DNA of 64,000 bases from positions 50,186-114,185 of the forward strand of contig JFAX01000005.1 of assembly GCA_000585015.1 (NCBI GenBank), read 5' to 3'. Below the pieces are notes generated by a model. It did not search any database and was not told where the DNA came from. It was given only the letters and a program-made list of their open reading frames with translations. The position numbers and the translations under genes are program-made. Below, piece after piece: positions 21,103 through 32,248 of this stretch. The stretch's first letter is position 1; each line of letters begins with the position of its first letter. This DNA comes from Candidatus Accumulibacter adjunctus. GTDB taxonomy: Bacteria > Pseudomonadota > Gammaproteobacteria > Burkholderiales > Rhodocyclaceae.

Positions 21103-21878
21103 TGGCGCAGCCGCTGCACGGTCGGACGATCGTCGTCACGCGCCCGCGAGCGCAGGCGTCGCAGCTCGCCGCGTGGATCGGTGAGCAGGGCGGCGAGGCG
21201 CTCGTCTTTCCGCTTCTCGAGATCTCTGCCGTTGCCCACCCGGCGCCCTTGCAGGAGGCGATCGATCGTCTCGACAGCTACGCGCTGGCAATCTTCATCA
21301 GCCCGAATGCCGTCGACCACAGCCTGCCGGCCATCCTCGCCCGGCGCCCATGGCCGACGGCGCTGCGGCCGGTGGCGATCGGCCCGGGCACCGTGAACGC
21401 GCTGGCTGCATACGGCGTCGGCGATGTGCTGCTGCCCCCCGATCGTTTCGATTCCGAGGCGCTGCTCAGCCTTCCCGGCTTGCAGGCAGCCGCCGTCAGC
21501 CAGCGGCGGGTGCTGATCCTGCGCGGCAACGGTGGGCGCGAATTGCTGGCCGATACCCTGCGCGAACGTGGCGCCCAAGTGGATGCGGTCGCCTGCTACG
21601 AGCGCCGCGCACCAGCAGACGCGTCAACTCTGCAGGCGCTCTGGCACGATGGCCGGCTCGACGCGATCATCATTTCCTCGAGTGAAGGCTTGCGCAATCT
21701 CGTCCGGCTGCTCGACGAGGAGGCTCTGGCCTCTTTGCGCCGCACGCCGGTGTTCGTGCCCCATCAGCGAATCGCCGAGTGCGCGCGCACGTTGGGGCTG
21801 CAGCGGGTGTTCCAGAGTGCGCCCACTGATGCCGGGATCATGGCGGCAGTCAGCGCTCACGACTGGTTGCGAGCATGA
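21102..21878 (+). CDS. hemD: Uroporphyrinogen-III synthase
   Basis: TIVVTRPRAQASQLAAWI, FISPNAVDHSL, IISSSEGLRNL; directly after hemC. Confidence 0.92.
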   Translation: MAQPLHGRTIVVTRPRAQASQLAAWIGEQGGEALVFPLLEISAVAHPAPLQEAIDRLDSYALAIFISPNAVDHSLPAILARRPWPTALRPVAIGPGTVNALAAYGVGDVLLPPDRFDSEALLSLPGLQAAAVSQRRVLILRGNGGRELLADTLRERGAQVDAVACYERRAPADASTLQALWHDGRLDAIIISSSEGLRNLVRLLDEEALASLRRTPVFVPHQRIAECARTLGLQRVFQSAPTDAGIMAAVSAHDWLRA

Positions 21879-21959
21879 ACGACACGCCCCAGTCCGCGGT
21901 ATCACTGCCGTTGGCCTTGCCCCGCCGCCGGCGAGCGGCGATCTTCCGTTGGCCGGGGG

Positions 21960-22877
21960 CTACAGCCAATCGCGCGGCGGCAGCATGTCGTAGAGGACGG
22001 CCTCCGCGCTGCCCGGCTCGGGCCGCCAGTCGTAACGCCACTTGACGGTCGGTGGCAGCGACATCAGGATCGACTCGGTGCGGCCGCCCGATTGCAGGCC
22101 GAAAAGGGTGCCACGGTCCCAGACCAGGTTGAACTCGACGTAGCGCCCGCGCCGGTAGGCTTGGAAGTCCCGTTCCCGCTCGCCGTAGGGGGTCGCTTGG
22201 CGTTTGTCGACGAGCGGCAGGTAGGCGATCGGAAACGCATCACCGACCGCTCGAGTCAGCGCGAAGCAGCGCTCGAAGCCACCTTCGCAGAGGTCGTCGA
22301 AGAAAATGCCACCGACGCCGCGCGGCTCGTTGCGATGCTTGAGAAAGAAGTACTCGTCACACCACTTCTTGTAGCGCGCGTGGCAATCGTCGCCAAAGGG
22401 CTGCAGGGCGTCGCGGCAGGTGCGGTGGAAATGACGCACGTCTTCGGCGAACGGGTAGTAGGGCGTCAGGTCCATGCCGCCGCCAAACCACCATACCGGC
22501 TCGGCCTCACCGTCCGTCGCGAGCAGCACCCGCACGTTCATGTGTGCGGTGGGGCAGAAGGGATTCGTCGGGTGCAGCACCAGCGAAACGCCCATCGCCG
22601 CGAACGCCCGCCCGGCGAGTTCGGGTCTCCTGGCGGTTGCCGAAGCCGGCAGCGTGGCGCCGCTGACCTCCGAGAAGGCAATTCCGCCACGTTCGAAGAT
22701 GCGCCCTCCTTCGATGATGCTGGTGCAGCCGCTGCCGGTCAGCGGTCCGCCAGCCTCCCGCTGCCAGCGATCGGCGCGAAAACGGCAGCCGTGACGGCCC
22801 TCGGTCGCCTCGGCAGCCGTCACGAGGCGAGTCTGCAGGCTGGTGAAATAGTCCCTGAGGCCCGCGGCGTCGATCAT
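21960..22877 (-). CDS. hemF: Oxygen-dependent coproporphyrinogen-III oxidase
   Basis: [69 protein letters not shown]. Confidence 0.97.
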   Translation of the reverse strand: MIDAAGLRDYFTSLQTRLVTAAEATEGRHGCRFRADRWQREAGGPLTGSGCTSIIEGGRIFERGGIAFSEVSGATLPASATARRPELAGRAFAAMGVSLVLHPTNPFCPTAHMNVRVLLATDGEAEPVWWFGGGMDLTPYYPFAEDVRHFHRTCRDALQPFGDDCHARYKKWCDEYFFLKHRNEPRGVGGIFFDDLCEGGFERCFALTRAVGDAFPIAYLPLVDKRQATPYGERERDFQAYRRGRYVEFNLVWDRGTLFGLQSGGRTESILMSLPPTVKWRYDWRPEPGSAEAVLYDMLPPRDWL

Positions 22878-22929
22878 CGCCGCGAGGTTGTCCCGAATGC
22901 CGGCCGTTTCCCTGACGGAAGTTCGCCGG

Positions 22930-24210
22930 TCATCGGCCGGCTGCCCGGTGGCCGATGTCGTGGCGGTACTGCATGCCGTCGAAGTGGATGCCGGTGATCA
23001 GGTCATAGGCACGTCGCTGTGCCTGCCTGACGTTGTCCGCCAGCGTCGTCACGCAGAGTACGCGGCCACCGGCGGTGACGATCCGGCCGTCGATCTCGCT
23101 CGTGCCCGCATGGAAGACGTGGCTGTCGTCAGTGCTGTCCGGCAGGCCGCTGACCGGGTCTCCCGTGCGTGGGGCGGCGGGATAGTTGGCTGCGGCAAGG
23201 ACGACGCCGAGGGCGACTCGCCGGTCCCAACTCGCCTCGACGAGGTTGAGGCGGCCGGAGACGGCGTGCTCGAGCAGGTTGAGAAGGTCGCTGCGCAGAC
23301 GCATCATGATCGGCTGCGTCTCCGGATCACCGAGGCGGCAGTTGAACTCCACCGTTTTCACCGAGCCATCGCGGCCGATCATCAGTCCGGCGTAGAGAAA
23401 ACCGGTGTAGGGCATGCCTTCGGCTGCCATGCCGCGGACCGTCGGCAGGATGATCTCGCGCATCGCCCGTGCGTGCACCTCGGGCGTCACTACCGGTGCC
23501 GGCGAGTAGGCGCCCATGCCGCCTGTGTTGGGGCCCGTATCGCCGTCACCGATCCGCTTGTGGTCCTGGCTCGACGCCAGTGGCAGCACGTTCCTGCCGT
23601 CGACCATGACGATGAAACTGGCTTCCTCGCCGTCGAGGAACTCTTCGATGACGACCCTTGCTCCATGGTCACCCGAAGTCGTGCCGCTTTCGCTCGCGGG
23701 CAGCATGCGGTCGATCGCCGCGTGTGCCACGGCGAGGCTACCGGCGACGACCACCCCCTTGCCGGCGGCGAGGCCGTCCGCCTTGATGACGATCGGCGCG
23801 CCCTGTTGCTCTACGTAGGCGTGCGCTGCGGCGCGTTCGGTGAAGCTGACGAAGCGGGCGGTTGGAATGTGGTGCCGGAGCATGAAGCGCTTGGCAAAAT
23901 CCTTCGAGCTCTCGAGCTGAGCGGCCTCTCGCGTCGGCCCAAAGATCCTCAGGCCGCGGGCGCGAAAGAGATTGACGATGCCGGCGGCAAGAGGTGCTTC
24001 CGGGCCGACGACGGTCAGCCGGACGTTCTCCCGTTGAGCGAAGTCCGCCAGCTCTGCAGCGCCGCTCAGCGGCACGTTTTCCAGTTCATGCTCGCGCGCC
24101 GTACCGGCGTTGCCCGGCGCAACGAAAACCTTCTGCAGTCCGGGCGTTTTCGCGAGTCGCCAAGCCAGGGCGTGTTCGCGGCCGCCGGAACCGATTACAA
24201 GCAGTTTCAT
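22930..24210 (-). CDS. purD: Phosphoribosylamine-glycine ligase
   Basis: [44 protein letters not shown]; internal ATG at 24210 chosen over the longer ORF. Confidence 0.96.
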   Translation of the reverse strand: MKLLVIGSGGREHALAWRLAKTPGLQKVFVAPGNAGTAREHELENVPLSGAAELADFAQRENVRLTVVGPEAPLAAGIVNLFRARGLRIFGPTREAAQLESSKDFAKRFMLRHHIPTARFVSFTERAAAHAYVEQQGAPIVIKADGLAAGKGVVVAGSLAVAHAAIDRMLPASESGTTSGDHGARVVIEEFLDGEEASFIVMVDGRNVLPLASSQDHKRIGDGDTGPNTGGMGAYSPAPVVTPEVHARAMREIILPTVRGMAAEGMPYTGFLYAGLMIGRDGSVKTVEFNCRLGDPETQPIMMRLRSDLLNLLEHAVSGRLNLVEASWDRRVALGVVLAAANYPAAPRTGDPVSGLPDSTDDSHVFHAGTSEIDGRIVTAGGRVLCVTTLADNVRQAQRRAYDLITGIHFDGMQYRHDIGHRAAGR

Positions 24211-24293
24211 CTGAGCCTCTCTCCCCTGTCGACGGTTGCGCCTGGGTACCCGTTCTTCCCGCGCACCGTGCCTCCTGCTGGCGCGCGGGCCTT

Positions 24294-25859
24294 CTAGTGC
24301 CGGAAATGCCGCGCGCCGGTGAAGACCATCGCCAGACCATGCTCGTCGGCCGCTGCAATCACCTCCTCGTCGCGCAGCGAGCCGCCTGGCTGGATGACCG
24401 CTTTGGCACCTGCGGCGGCGAGCACGTCGACCCCGTCGCGGAAGGGGAAGAAGGCGTCGGAAGCGACACATGAGCCGGTCAGGTCAAGGCCGGCATTCTG
24501 CGCCTTGCTGGCTGCGATGCGCGTCGAGTCCACGCGGCTCATCTGGCCGGCACCGACGCCGAGGGTCATGCCGTGGCCGCAGAAGACGATCGCATTGGAC
24601 TTGACGAACTTGGCGACACGATAGGCGAAGAGGAGATCATCGACCTGCGCCGCTGTCGGGGCCACCCTGCTGACCACCTTGAGGTCCGCTTCCTGGACGT
24701 TGAAGCGGTCGGGCGTCTGCAGCAACAGCCCGCCGCCGACGCGCTTCATCTCCCAGGTATGATGGACACGTGCCAGGGGCAGTTCGAGCACGCGCAGGTT
24801 CTGCTTGCTCGCCAGCAGGGCTCGTGCGGCGGCGGTGAATGCCGGCGCGAGGAGGACCTCGACGAAATGCTTGCGGGCGTTCATCGCTTCCACCACGTCG
24901 GTGTCCACCGCACCGTTGAAGGCGATGATGCCACCAAAGGCGGACGTCGAATCCGTCTGAAAGGCCTTCTCGTATGCCGTGACGAGCGATGCATCAATGG
25001 CAACGCCGCATGGATTGGCGTGCTTGATGATGACGCACGCCGGCGTATCGAATGTCTTGACACACTCCCATGCGGCGTCGGCGTCGGCAATGTTGTTGTA
25101 GGAGAGTTCCTTGCCCTGCAACTGACGATAGTCGGCGATCGCCCCGGCGACGGGGGCCGGGTCGCGGTAGAACGCCGCCCGCTGATGCGGGTTCTCGCCG
25201 TAGCGAAGCGCCTCGACGCGATCGAAGGCGACTTGCAGGTGGGCCGGGAAAGCCTGCGGCTGTCCGGCGGAGTCGAGCGAAGTCAGCCAGTTGGCGATCG
25301 CCGAATCGTAGCGCGCGGTGTGCACGAAAGCCTTGCTGGCGAGAGCGAAGCGGGTCTCGAGGCTGAGCGCACCGTCGTTGGCCGCCATCTCGCCGAGCAG
25401 TTTCGCATAGTCCTCGGGGTCGGTGACCACCGCCACGCCATCGTAGTTCTTGGCCGCGGAGCGGAGCATCGCCGGGCCGCCGATGTCGATGTTCTCGATG
25501 GCCTCGTCAAGGGTCACCCCCGCCTTGGCGATGGTTTCGCGGAACGGGTAGAGATTGACACAGACCAGGTCGATCGTCGGGATGCCGTGCCGCTCGAGTG
25601 TCGCCAGGTGCTCGGGAAGGTCGCGGCGAGCGAGGATGCCGGCGTGTACCTTCGGGTGCAGCGTCTTGACCCGGCCGTCAAGCATTTCCGGGAAACCGGT
25701 GTAGTCACCCACTTCGCTGACCGGCAGGCCGGCGTCGCGCAGCATGCTGGCGGTGCCACCCGTCGACAGCAGCCTGACGCCGTGGGCGACGAGTCCTCGG
25801 GCGAATTCGAGGGCGCCGTTCTTGTTCGAAAGACTGAGGAGGGCTTGACGGATCTTCAT
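24294..25859 (-). CDS. purH: Bifunctional AICAR formyltransferase/IMP cyclohydrolase
   Basis: [46 protein letters not shown], full-length. Confidence 0.97.
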   Translation of the reverse strand: MKIRQALLSLSNKNGALEFARGLVAHGVRLLSTGGTASMLRDAGLPVSEVGDYTGFPEMLDGRVKTLHPKVHAGILARRDLPEHLATLERHGIPTIDLVCVNLYPFRETIAKAGVTLDEAIENIDIGGPAMLRSAAKNYDGVAVVTDPEDYAKLLGEMAANDGALSLETRFALASKAFVHTARYDSAIANWLTSLDSAGQPQAFPAHLQVAFDRVEALRYGENPHQRAAFYRDPAPVAGAIADYRQLQGKELSYNNIADADAAWECVKTFDTPACVIIKHANPCGVAIDASLVTAYEKAFQTDSTSAFGGIIAFNGAVDTDVVEAMNARKHFVEVLLAPAFTAAARALLASKQNLRVLELPLARVHHTWEMKRVGGGLLLQTPDRFNVQEADLKVVSRVAPTAAQVDDLLFAYRVAKFVKSNAIVFCGHGMTLGVGAGQMSRVDSTRIAASKAQNAGLDLTGSCVASDAFFPFRDGVDVLAAAGAKAVIQPGGSLRDEEVIAAADEHGLAMVFTGARHFRH

Positions 25860-25918
25860 GGCAGTAGGGTCAACAGGGTGAAAGGAATTATCGACGACGC
25901 CTGGCGTCGCGCAGCGAC

Positions 25919-26170
25919 TCAGGTGATCAGTCGGTGGTGAAGCAGTTTCTTGCGCAAGGTATTGCGATTGATGCCGAGGATCTCGGCCGCCAGGGTCTGG
26001 TTGCCGCCGGCTTGCAGCAGAACGACTTCCAGCATCGGCCGCTCGACGCTGCGGATCACCATCTCGTAAACCGGCACCGGTTGCTCGCCGCCGAGGGTAT
26101 GAAAGTAGTTCTCCAGTGCCTTGCGGACGCAGGTCGCGATGGCGTCGTCGTCATCATGTACGTGCTTCAT
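25919..26170 (-). CDS. fis: Fis-family nucleoid-associated regulator
   Basis: C-terminal [23 protein letters not shown]; 4-nt overlap with dusB stop; conserved dusB-fis order. Confidence 0.93.
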   Translation of the reverse strand: MKHVHDDDDAIATCVRKALENYFHTLGGEQPVPVYEMVIRSVERPMLEVVLLQAGGNQTLAAEILGINRNTLRKKLLHHRLIT

Positions 26171-27213
26171 GCGGCAAGTTCCTCGCAAGGGGTGTCGCCG
26201 GTTGCCACCGCCGGCGGCGGAGTGGCGGGCAGGCGTTCGTTGCTGTCGGCTAGCGCCAGGAAGAACTCGTTCACCGCCTGTCGCTGCTGCTCGATGCTCG
26301 GCAACTGGTTCATGTGGTGACGAAAGAAGGCGGAGCCGGGCAGCCCGCGGGTGTACCAGGAAATATGCTTGCGGGCGATGCCGACGCCGGCGTGGCGGCC
26401 ATAGAACAGGTAGACATCGTCCAGATGTCCGAGCAGGACCTCGCGAATCTCGCTGACTCGCGGCGGCAGCATGTGGCTGCCCGTGTGCAGGAAGTGCTCG
26501 ATCTCGCGAAACAGCCAGGGTCGTCCTTGCGCTGCACGACCGATCATCACCGCGTCGGCGCCGGTGCTGGCGAGCACCGCGCGAGCCTTTTCCGGCGAGT
26601 CGACGTCACCGTTGGCGATCACCGGGATGCGCGCCGCTGCCTTGACCTGCCTGATCGTTTCGTATTCCGCCTCACCGCTGTAGCCGCAGGCGCGCGTCCG
26701 GCCGTGCATTGCCAGCGCCCGCACACCCGATTCCTCGGCGATCTTCAGGATGCGCAGCGCGTTGCGGTTCTCGCGGTCCCAGCCGGTGCGGATCTTCAGC
26801 GTCACCGGTGTTTCCGAAACTGCTCTCACCACTGCCTCGAGAATCCGCGCCACCAGCGGTTCGTCCCGCAGCAGCGCGGACCCCGCCATCACGTTGCAGA
26901 TCTTCTTCGCCGGGCAGCCCATGTTGATGTCGATGATCTGCGCCCCGCGGTCGACGTTGTAGCGTGCCGCATCGGCCATCATCAGCGGATCGGCGCCGGC
27001 GATCTGGACCGAGACCGGTGCCACTTCGCCGTCGTGGTCGGCACGGCGGCGGGTCTTCACACTGCCATAGAGCAGCGAATTCGACGTCACCATCTCGGAT
27101 ACCGCCAGACCGGCACCCATGCGCTTGCACAGTTGGCGGAAAGGGCGGTCCGTCACCCCAGCCATTGGCGCGACGAAGAGCTGGTTGCGGAGCGAAAAGC
27201 CAAGGAACTGCAT
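26167..27213 (-). CDS. dusB: tRNA-dihydrouridine synthase B
   Basis: LFVAPMAGVTDRPFRQLCKRMGA, DINMGCPAKKI, GRTRACGYSGEAEYE, ANGDVDSPEKA. Confidence 0.96.
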   Translation of the reverse strand: MQFLGFSLRNQLFVAPMAGVTDRPFRQLCKRMGAGLAVSEMVTSNSLLYGSVKTRRRADHDGEVAPVSVQIAGADPLMMADAARYNVDRGAQIIDINMGCPAKKICNVMAGSALLRDEPLVARILEAVVRAVSETPVTLKIRTGWDRENRNALRILKIAEESGVRALAMHGRTRACGYSGEAEYETIRQVKAAARIPVIANGDVDSPEKARAVLASTGADAVMIGRAAQGRPWLFREIEHFLHTGSHMLPPRVSEIREVLLGHLDDVYLFYGRHAGVGIARKHISWYTRGLPGSAFFRHHMNQLPSIEQQRQAVNEFFLALADSNERLPATPPPAVATGDTPCEELAA

Positions 27214-27378
27214 GCTGAGCGGGGTCGGGAGCGGGCGTCGGGAGAGCAGGATTCTACCCCGATTCTGCCCCTCGAACGGACTGTTCGTCGGTAGGCTACG
27301 CGACGCTGCGACGGCTTGTCGGCGAAGCCGGCAAGCCGTCACGAACGCTGTCTCGCGGCGAGTCGGACTACCCCGGTC

Positions 27379-30300
27379 TCAGGTGGCAGCTGGTTGTGTG
27401 GGGGCGGTCATTGGCAGGCTGAGGGTGAAACTCGTGCCCTCGCCGAGGGAACTCGCGACCCGGATGGATCCGGCCAGCGGGCCGGTGACCAGGTTGTAAA
27501 CGATGTACAGCCCGAGGCCGCTGCCCCCCTGGCCCATGCGAGTGGTGAAGAATGGCTCGAAGATGCGCTTGATCGTGCTGGCCGGGATGCCGGTGCCATC
27601 GTCCCGGTAGCGCAGGACGAGCAGGTGCGGACTCGTCGCTTCAGCTTGAATCCGGATGCAGCCAGCTTGCGTGTCACCGAAGGCGTGCGTCAGCGAGTTG
27701 TTGATGAGGTTGGCAAGAACCTGTTCGAGTGGTCCGGGGTAGCTGTCCAGTTCGATGTCGGGTGCGACCTCCAGCTCTATGCGATGACCGGTGTGCCTGA
27801 ACTGAGGGCGCAGGGTGAGGAGCAACTCCTCGATTGTCTGCCGCAGCTGGAAGCGCCTTCGGCGGGCACTGGTCTGGTCTACCGCGACCTCCTTGAACTG
27901 GCCGATGAGATCGGCGGCGCGAGCGGCATTCCGTTCCATCAGGTCGAGCCCTTCGCGTCCGCGGCGCAGGAAAGCCTCCAACTGCGAACGGCGCAGGGAA
28001 CCGGAGTCGACAGCGAGGGCCAGTGCGCGCAGGTCACCACTGAGACTGCTGGCGACGACACGGGCGTTGCCCAGGGGCGTGTTGAGCTCATGGGCGACGC
28101 CGGCGACCAAGTGGCCGAGTGCGGCCAGTTTTTCCGACTGCACCAGATGATCCATTGCCTGGCGCAGTTCGGCGGTACGTTCGGTGACCAAGTCTTCCAG
28201 TTGCTTTCGGTAGCGCTCGAGTTCCGCCTCGGTGCGCTTGCGATCCGTGATGTCCAGGTCGGCACCGACCGTGCGCCGCGGCCGGCGGGCGGCGCCGTCG
28301 CCGGTGAAGGAGGTTTGCGAACGCGTGACGATCCAGCGGACCTCGCCATGGCGGATGATCCGGTAGGTGACGTCGAAGACGCCGTCACCCACCGGATCGT
28401 GGGCGTGCTGGATTGCGGCGGCGACCATTGGGCGATCGTCAGCGTGCACACTGGCGAGAAGGGCCGCCAGGGTCACCGCTTCGTCGGCGTCCCAGCCGTG
28501 AATCAGTCGCTGTTCCGGCGACCAATAGATGCAGTCAGTGCGGTGGTCGTGGTCGAAGATGCCGAGTTGCGACACCCGGATGGCTTGCTGCAGGCGTTCC
28601 TCACTTTCGTACAGTGCACTCTCCGCCTGCTTGCTCCGCGTGATGTCCTGGATCGTGCCGATCATCGTGCGTGGCATGCCGCAATCGTCGAACTCGATTT
28701 CGCCCAGGCCGTGCATCCAACGCTCCTCGCCGTCGTCGTGCCGGAAGATGCGGTATTCCATGTCGAACTTGTCGTGCTGCCCGATGACGTCCTGCGTCAA
28801 GTGCCGCAGGACCTCGGCGCGGTGGTCCGGGTGGACCAGCTGGATCCAGCCGCTGGTGGTCTTCGCGAAGCTGTCGTCAATGCCGAATAGCTGGTCGAGT
28901 TTCTCCGAGCTGATCCAGGTGTGGGTCCGCACGTCGAAACAGTAGGAGCCGAGGTCGCCGACGTCCTGCGACTTCCTGAGGAAGAATTCGCTCTCCTCGA
29001 GCGCCCGCATGGTACGTTCCCGCTCGACCCGCGTGCGCAGGGCAACGATGCCGAAAGCCAGATCGTTTGCCAGTTCGCTCAGCAGGTCGATCTCCGCGTC
29101 AGCGAAAGTGGCCGCCGCCGACGAGTAAACAGCCAGCGCGCCAAGGACGCTGTCACCGGCGGTCAGTGGCAAGGCGCAGACGGCGGCGTAGCCGCGCCGC
29201 GCCGCTTCCACTTGGTGGCATGCCATGCTCCGGTCAGAGCTGATGTCGCGGACGAGGCAAGGGCGTCCCGTGCGGATGGCGCTGCCGATCGGTCCCTGAC
29301 CACGTTCGTCGTCCGCCCAGCTGACGTCAAGCCCCTGCAGGTAGTCCTCTTCGTGTCCGGCCCAGGCCGCTGGCCGTACCGTCCGGCGCTCGTCGGCGTC
29401 CTTGTAGCCCACCCATGCCATGCGGTAACCGCCCTCCTCGACAGTGATGGCACAGACGGTCTGCAGGAGTTCCCTTTCATCGCCGGTACGAATGAGGGCT
29501 TGGTTGCAGTCGCTGAGCATTCGCAGTTGTCGATTGGCGGCGCGCAACGCGTCTTCGGCCAGCCTGCGCTGCGTGATGTCCAGTTTCAGTCCGCCGAGCA
29601 GCGGTGTCTGGCCAGGGCGGCTCAGGGGAAACTTCAGAGTGGACCAGTGTCGACCGGCGTAGACTTCTTCACGCTCTTCGTACTGGCCGGATGTCAGTAT
29701 CCGCTGGTCGTCGACGCTCGCCTGTTCGGCGAACGCAGCCGGGAACAGTTCACCGTTGGTCTTGCCGATCATGTCGTCCGGCGAGAGACCAAGGTGGCTG
29801 CGGAATCCCTGGTTGGCGAACAGCGTGCGGCCGTCCGCGTCGTTGATGTAGGCGAGGCCGGGAAAGTGGTGCATGAACAGTCTGAAACGCTCTTCGCTGT
29901 CCAGCAAACCCTCTTCCATCCGCTTGCGGTCGGTGACGTCGATGTTCAGTCCGACGAGTCCGCGGGTTTCGCCGTCGTCGGTGATCGGAGCGATGATCGT
30001 GTGGACGAATCGCTCCTCGTCGCCGCAGGTCACACGCGACTCCTCTTTGACGATCTCGCCGGCAAGGGCGCGGCGATTGTTGTCCAGCCACAGCGCCAAC
30101 TGCTTCGGATCCGCGGCGATGTCCGCCGGACGCTTGCCGACCACATCTCCCCAGAGCCTGCGCGAGGCCGAGTTCTGCAGTACATACCGACCGTTGCCAT
30201 CGATGAGGAAAAAATCGAAAGGAATGCTTTCTATGGCGGTTCGCAGTCGTGCTTCGCTCTCGCGCAGCGCGTCGCTGAAGAGACGACGCTGTTGAGCTTC

Positions 30301-32244
30301 CTGCATGGCCTGCGTGACACTGGCACACGTCTGCAGGAAGGGCTGCAGGCGTGCCACCATCTCCTCGTCGTAGCCAGCCTTGCGGTTGGCGACGCCGACC
30401 ATCCCGACGAGTTCGTTGCCACGAAACAGCGGCAGGCCCATGAACGCGTCAAGTGCCGGGTGGCCTGGTGGCACCCCGGCGCCACGCGGATCGTTTGCCG
30501 GATCGTTGGCAAGGACAGGTCGCTCCGTTGTCATCACCGCGCCGAACAGGGTGTCAAGTTTGCGAAACTCCATCGCCGCCGGTGCGTTGGCGGCGTAGAC
30601 CGCCCTGCTCGCCTCATCCCAGGCGACGTTGCTGATCGCCTGTGTCTTCAGGTATGGCGTGCCGTCGTTCTCACGCAGCACTTCGCCGATGAAGCCGTAC
30701 TCACTTTCGGTCATCGTCAGCAGAGCCGACAGCATGCCGTCAAAAACGACTTGCGGATCGGCGCTGGTGATGTAGAGCGTTTGCGTGCGACTGATGGCGT
30801 CGAGCAGGGCGTGCGAAGCACGCAAGGACGAGGTGGACCGCTCGCGCTCGGTGACGTCCACGGCGACTCCCGTAACCTGGAGGCCACCGTCGTGATCGCG
30901 CAGCGGATTGAGGTGCACCTCGAACAGCACCTGGTCGAAGCGCACAGTGAACCGTACCGCTTCGCCGGCGACGGCTCGTCTGGCATTTGCACCGACTTCG
31001 GAGGAATCGCTGCAGCGGTCGAATATCGACCGTCCGATCACTTCCCCTGCGGTGACGCCCAATCGCTCGAGGCCCTTGCCCTCACAGAGGGTGAAAGCGC
31101 CCCGCTCGTCGAACTGGAAGAGGACCACGGGCAGGTTGCTGATCAGCGACCGATAGCGTGCCTCGCTGGCCGCGAGATCCCCTTCGCGCTGACGAATTGC
31201 TCCGGACATCCGGTCCAGATCGGTCGTCAGTGCGTCGATTTCCCGGATGCGGAAGGTCTCCCATCGCCGTCCATAGTCCCCGTCGGCAATGGCATGCGCC
31301 TGTGCCGCGCAGCGTTCGATGCCGCGGGCAAAGACACGGGCGAGCAGCAAGGCCACCGCGATCGCCAGCAGCACGGCTACCACTGCGCCCGCAGCCAGTG
31401 CCCAGAGGGTGGACAGAAACGGCTGCAAGGCCTGCTCGCGCGGTTGCGCGACGATGACGATCCAGCCCAGTTGTCCGATGCCGATCGACGTGCCGATATA
31501 GTCGTTGCCGTCCCAAAGGAACGAACCGGTGGCGAATCGGCCCTGCAGGGCATCACCCATGATGGGCAAGTCACCAACGCTGAACTGTTGTCCGCTCAGC
31601 TCGAGTCGCGAGTGCGCGATGATCTGACCCCGACGGTCGACGACCATGGTCATCATTTCCGACTCCGCAGGCATGCGGGCAATGAATTTCGACAGTTGAT
31701 CGACTGCGATCTCGCCAACCAGCAATCGTTCTTCCATCGGCATCGCCAGCGTCACTGCCAGGCGGCCACTGACCGTAGACAGAAAGGTCTCCGACCAAGC
31801 CACCTGTCCGTGTCGCCGTGTTGCCTGCAGCGAAGTCCATCCCGAGACGTCGAGCCGCAGGAGGTCGGCACGCTGACCGCGTTGCGCAACGGGCAGGCCG
31901 ACTGCGAGAACCGAGTCGTCGCTGCCGATGACGTAAATGGCGGCGAAGACCTCACCCAGTCCGGCATGCGCGTCAAGAGTCGCGATCCAGAACGAAGCCG
32001 GGTCATCTCCGCGGCTTCCAAGATCCCGTGCGACCGAGTGCAGTTCGCGCGCGGCACCCTGCAGGTGCGCTTCGATCTGGCCGGCGAGTGCCCGTGCCAG
32101 CACCTGATGACGGCTGTCGATATCGGCACGCAACTGCGGCAGCAGCAGCGCGAGAAGGAGGGCGGCGACCACCACCAGCGGTACGATCCCGGGCAGCAGC
32201 AGTCGCCAGGCCAACCACAGCCGGAGCGGCCGGACGGATGGCAT
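27379..32244 (-). CDS. Very large (~1620 aa) membrane sensor histidine kinase: periplasmic Cache-like sensor, HAMP, several PAS and two GAF domains, HisKA-HATPase
   Basis: TM segments, repeated PAS/PAC (DVTERERS, DVTDRKRMEEGL, DITQRRLAEDAL, DITRSKQAESAL, DITDRKRTEAEL), H-box LAALGHLVAGVAHELNTPLGN, HATPase GTGIPASTIKRIFEPFFTTRMGQGGSGLGL. Confidence 0.93.
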   Translation of the reverse strand: MPSVRPLRLWLAWRLLLPGIVPLVVVAALLLALLLPQLRADIDSRHQVLARALAGQIEAHLQGAARELHSVARDLGSRGDDPASFWIATLDAHAGLGEVFAAIYVIGSDDSVLAVGLPVAQRGQRADLLRLDVSGWTSLQATRRHGQVAWSETFLSTVSGRLAVTLAMPMEERLLVGEIAVDQLSKFIARMPAESEMMTMVVDRRGQIIAHSRLELSGQQFSVGDLPIMGDALQGRFATGSFLWDGNDYIGTSIGIGQLGWIVIVAQPREQALQPFLSTLWALAAGAVVAVLLAIAVALLLARVFARGIERCAAQAHAIADGDYGRRWETFRIREIDALTTDLDRMSGAIRQREGDLAASEARYRSLISNLPVVLFQFDERGAFTLCEGKGLERLGVTAGEVIGRSIFDRCSDSSEVGANARRAVAGEAVRFTVRFDQVLFEVHLNPLRDHDGGLQVTGVAVDVTERERSTSSLRASHALLDAISRTQTLYITSADPQVVFDGMLSALLTMTESEYGFIGEVLRENDGTPYLKTQAISNVAWDEASRAVYAANAPAAMEFRKLDTLFGAVMTTERPVLANDPANDPRGAGVPPGHPALDAFMGLPLFRGNELVGMVGVANRKAGYDEEMVARLQPFLQTCASVTQAMQEAQQRRLFSDALRESEARLRTAIESIPFDFFLIDGNGRYVLQNSASRRLWGDVVGKRPADIAADPKQLALWLDNNRRALAGEIVKEESRVTCGDEERFVHTIIAPITDDGETRGLVGLNIDVTDRKRMEEGLLDSEERFRLFMHHFPGLAYINDADGRTLFANQGFRSHLGLSPDDMIGKTNGELFPAAFAEQASVDDQRILTSGQYEEREEVYAGRHWSTLKFPLSRPGQTPLLGGLKLDITQRRLAEDALRAANRQLRMLSDCNQALIRTGDERELLQTVCAITVEEGGYRMAWVGYKDADERRTVRPAAWAGHEEDYLQGLDVSWADDERGQGPIGSAIRTGRPCLVRDISSDRSMACHQVEAARRGYAAVCALPLTAGDSVLGALAVYSSAAATFADAEIDLLSELANDLAFGIVALRTRVERERTMRALEESEFFLRKSQDVGDLGSYCFDVRTHTWISSEKLDQLFGIDDSFAKTTSGWIQLVHPDHRAEVLRHLTQDVIGQHDKFDMEYRIFRHDDGEERWMHGLGEIEFDDCGMPRTMIGTIQDITRSKQAESALYESEERLQQAIRVSQLGIFDHDHRTDCIYWSPEQRLIHGWDADEAVTLAALLASVHADDRPMVAAAIQHAHDPVGDGVFDVTYRIIRHGEVRWIVTRSQTSFTGDGAARRPRRTVGADLDITDRKRTEAELERYRKQLEDLVTERTAELRQAMDHLVQSEKLAALGHLVAGVAHELNTPLGNARVVASSLSGDLRALALAVDSGSLRRSQLEAFLRRGREGLDLMERNAARAADLIGQFKEVAVDQTSARRRRFQLRQTIEELLLTLRPQFRHTGHRIELEVAPDIELDSYPGPLEQVLANLINNSLTHAFGDTQAGCIRIQAEATSPHLLVLRYRDDGTGIPASTIKRIFEPFFTTRMGQGGSGLGLYIVYNLVTGPLAGSIRVASSLGEGTSFTLSLPMTAPTQPAAT

Positions 32245-32248
32245 CTTC

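Noticed and set aside
22888-25940. Long plus-strand ORFs across purD/purH (22888..24297, 24573..25940)
   Set aside because: Antisense shadows of well-supported purine genes.
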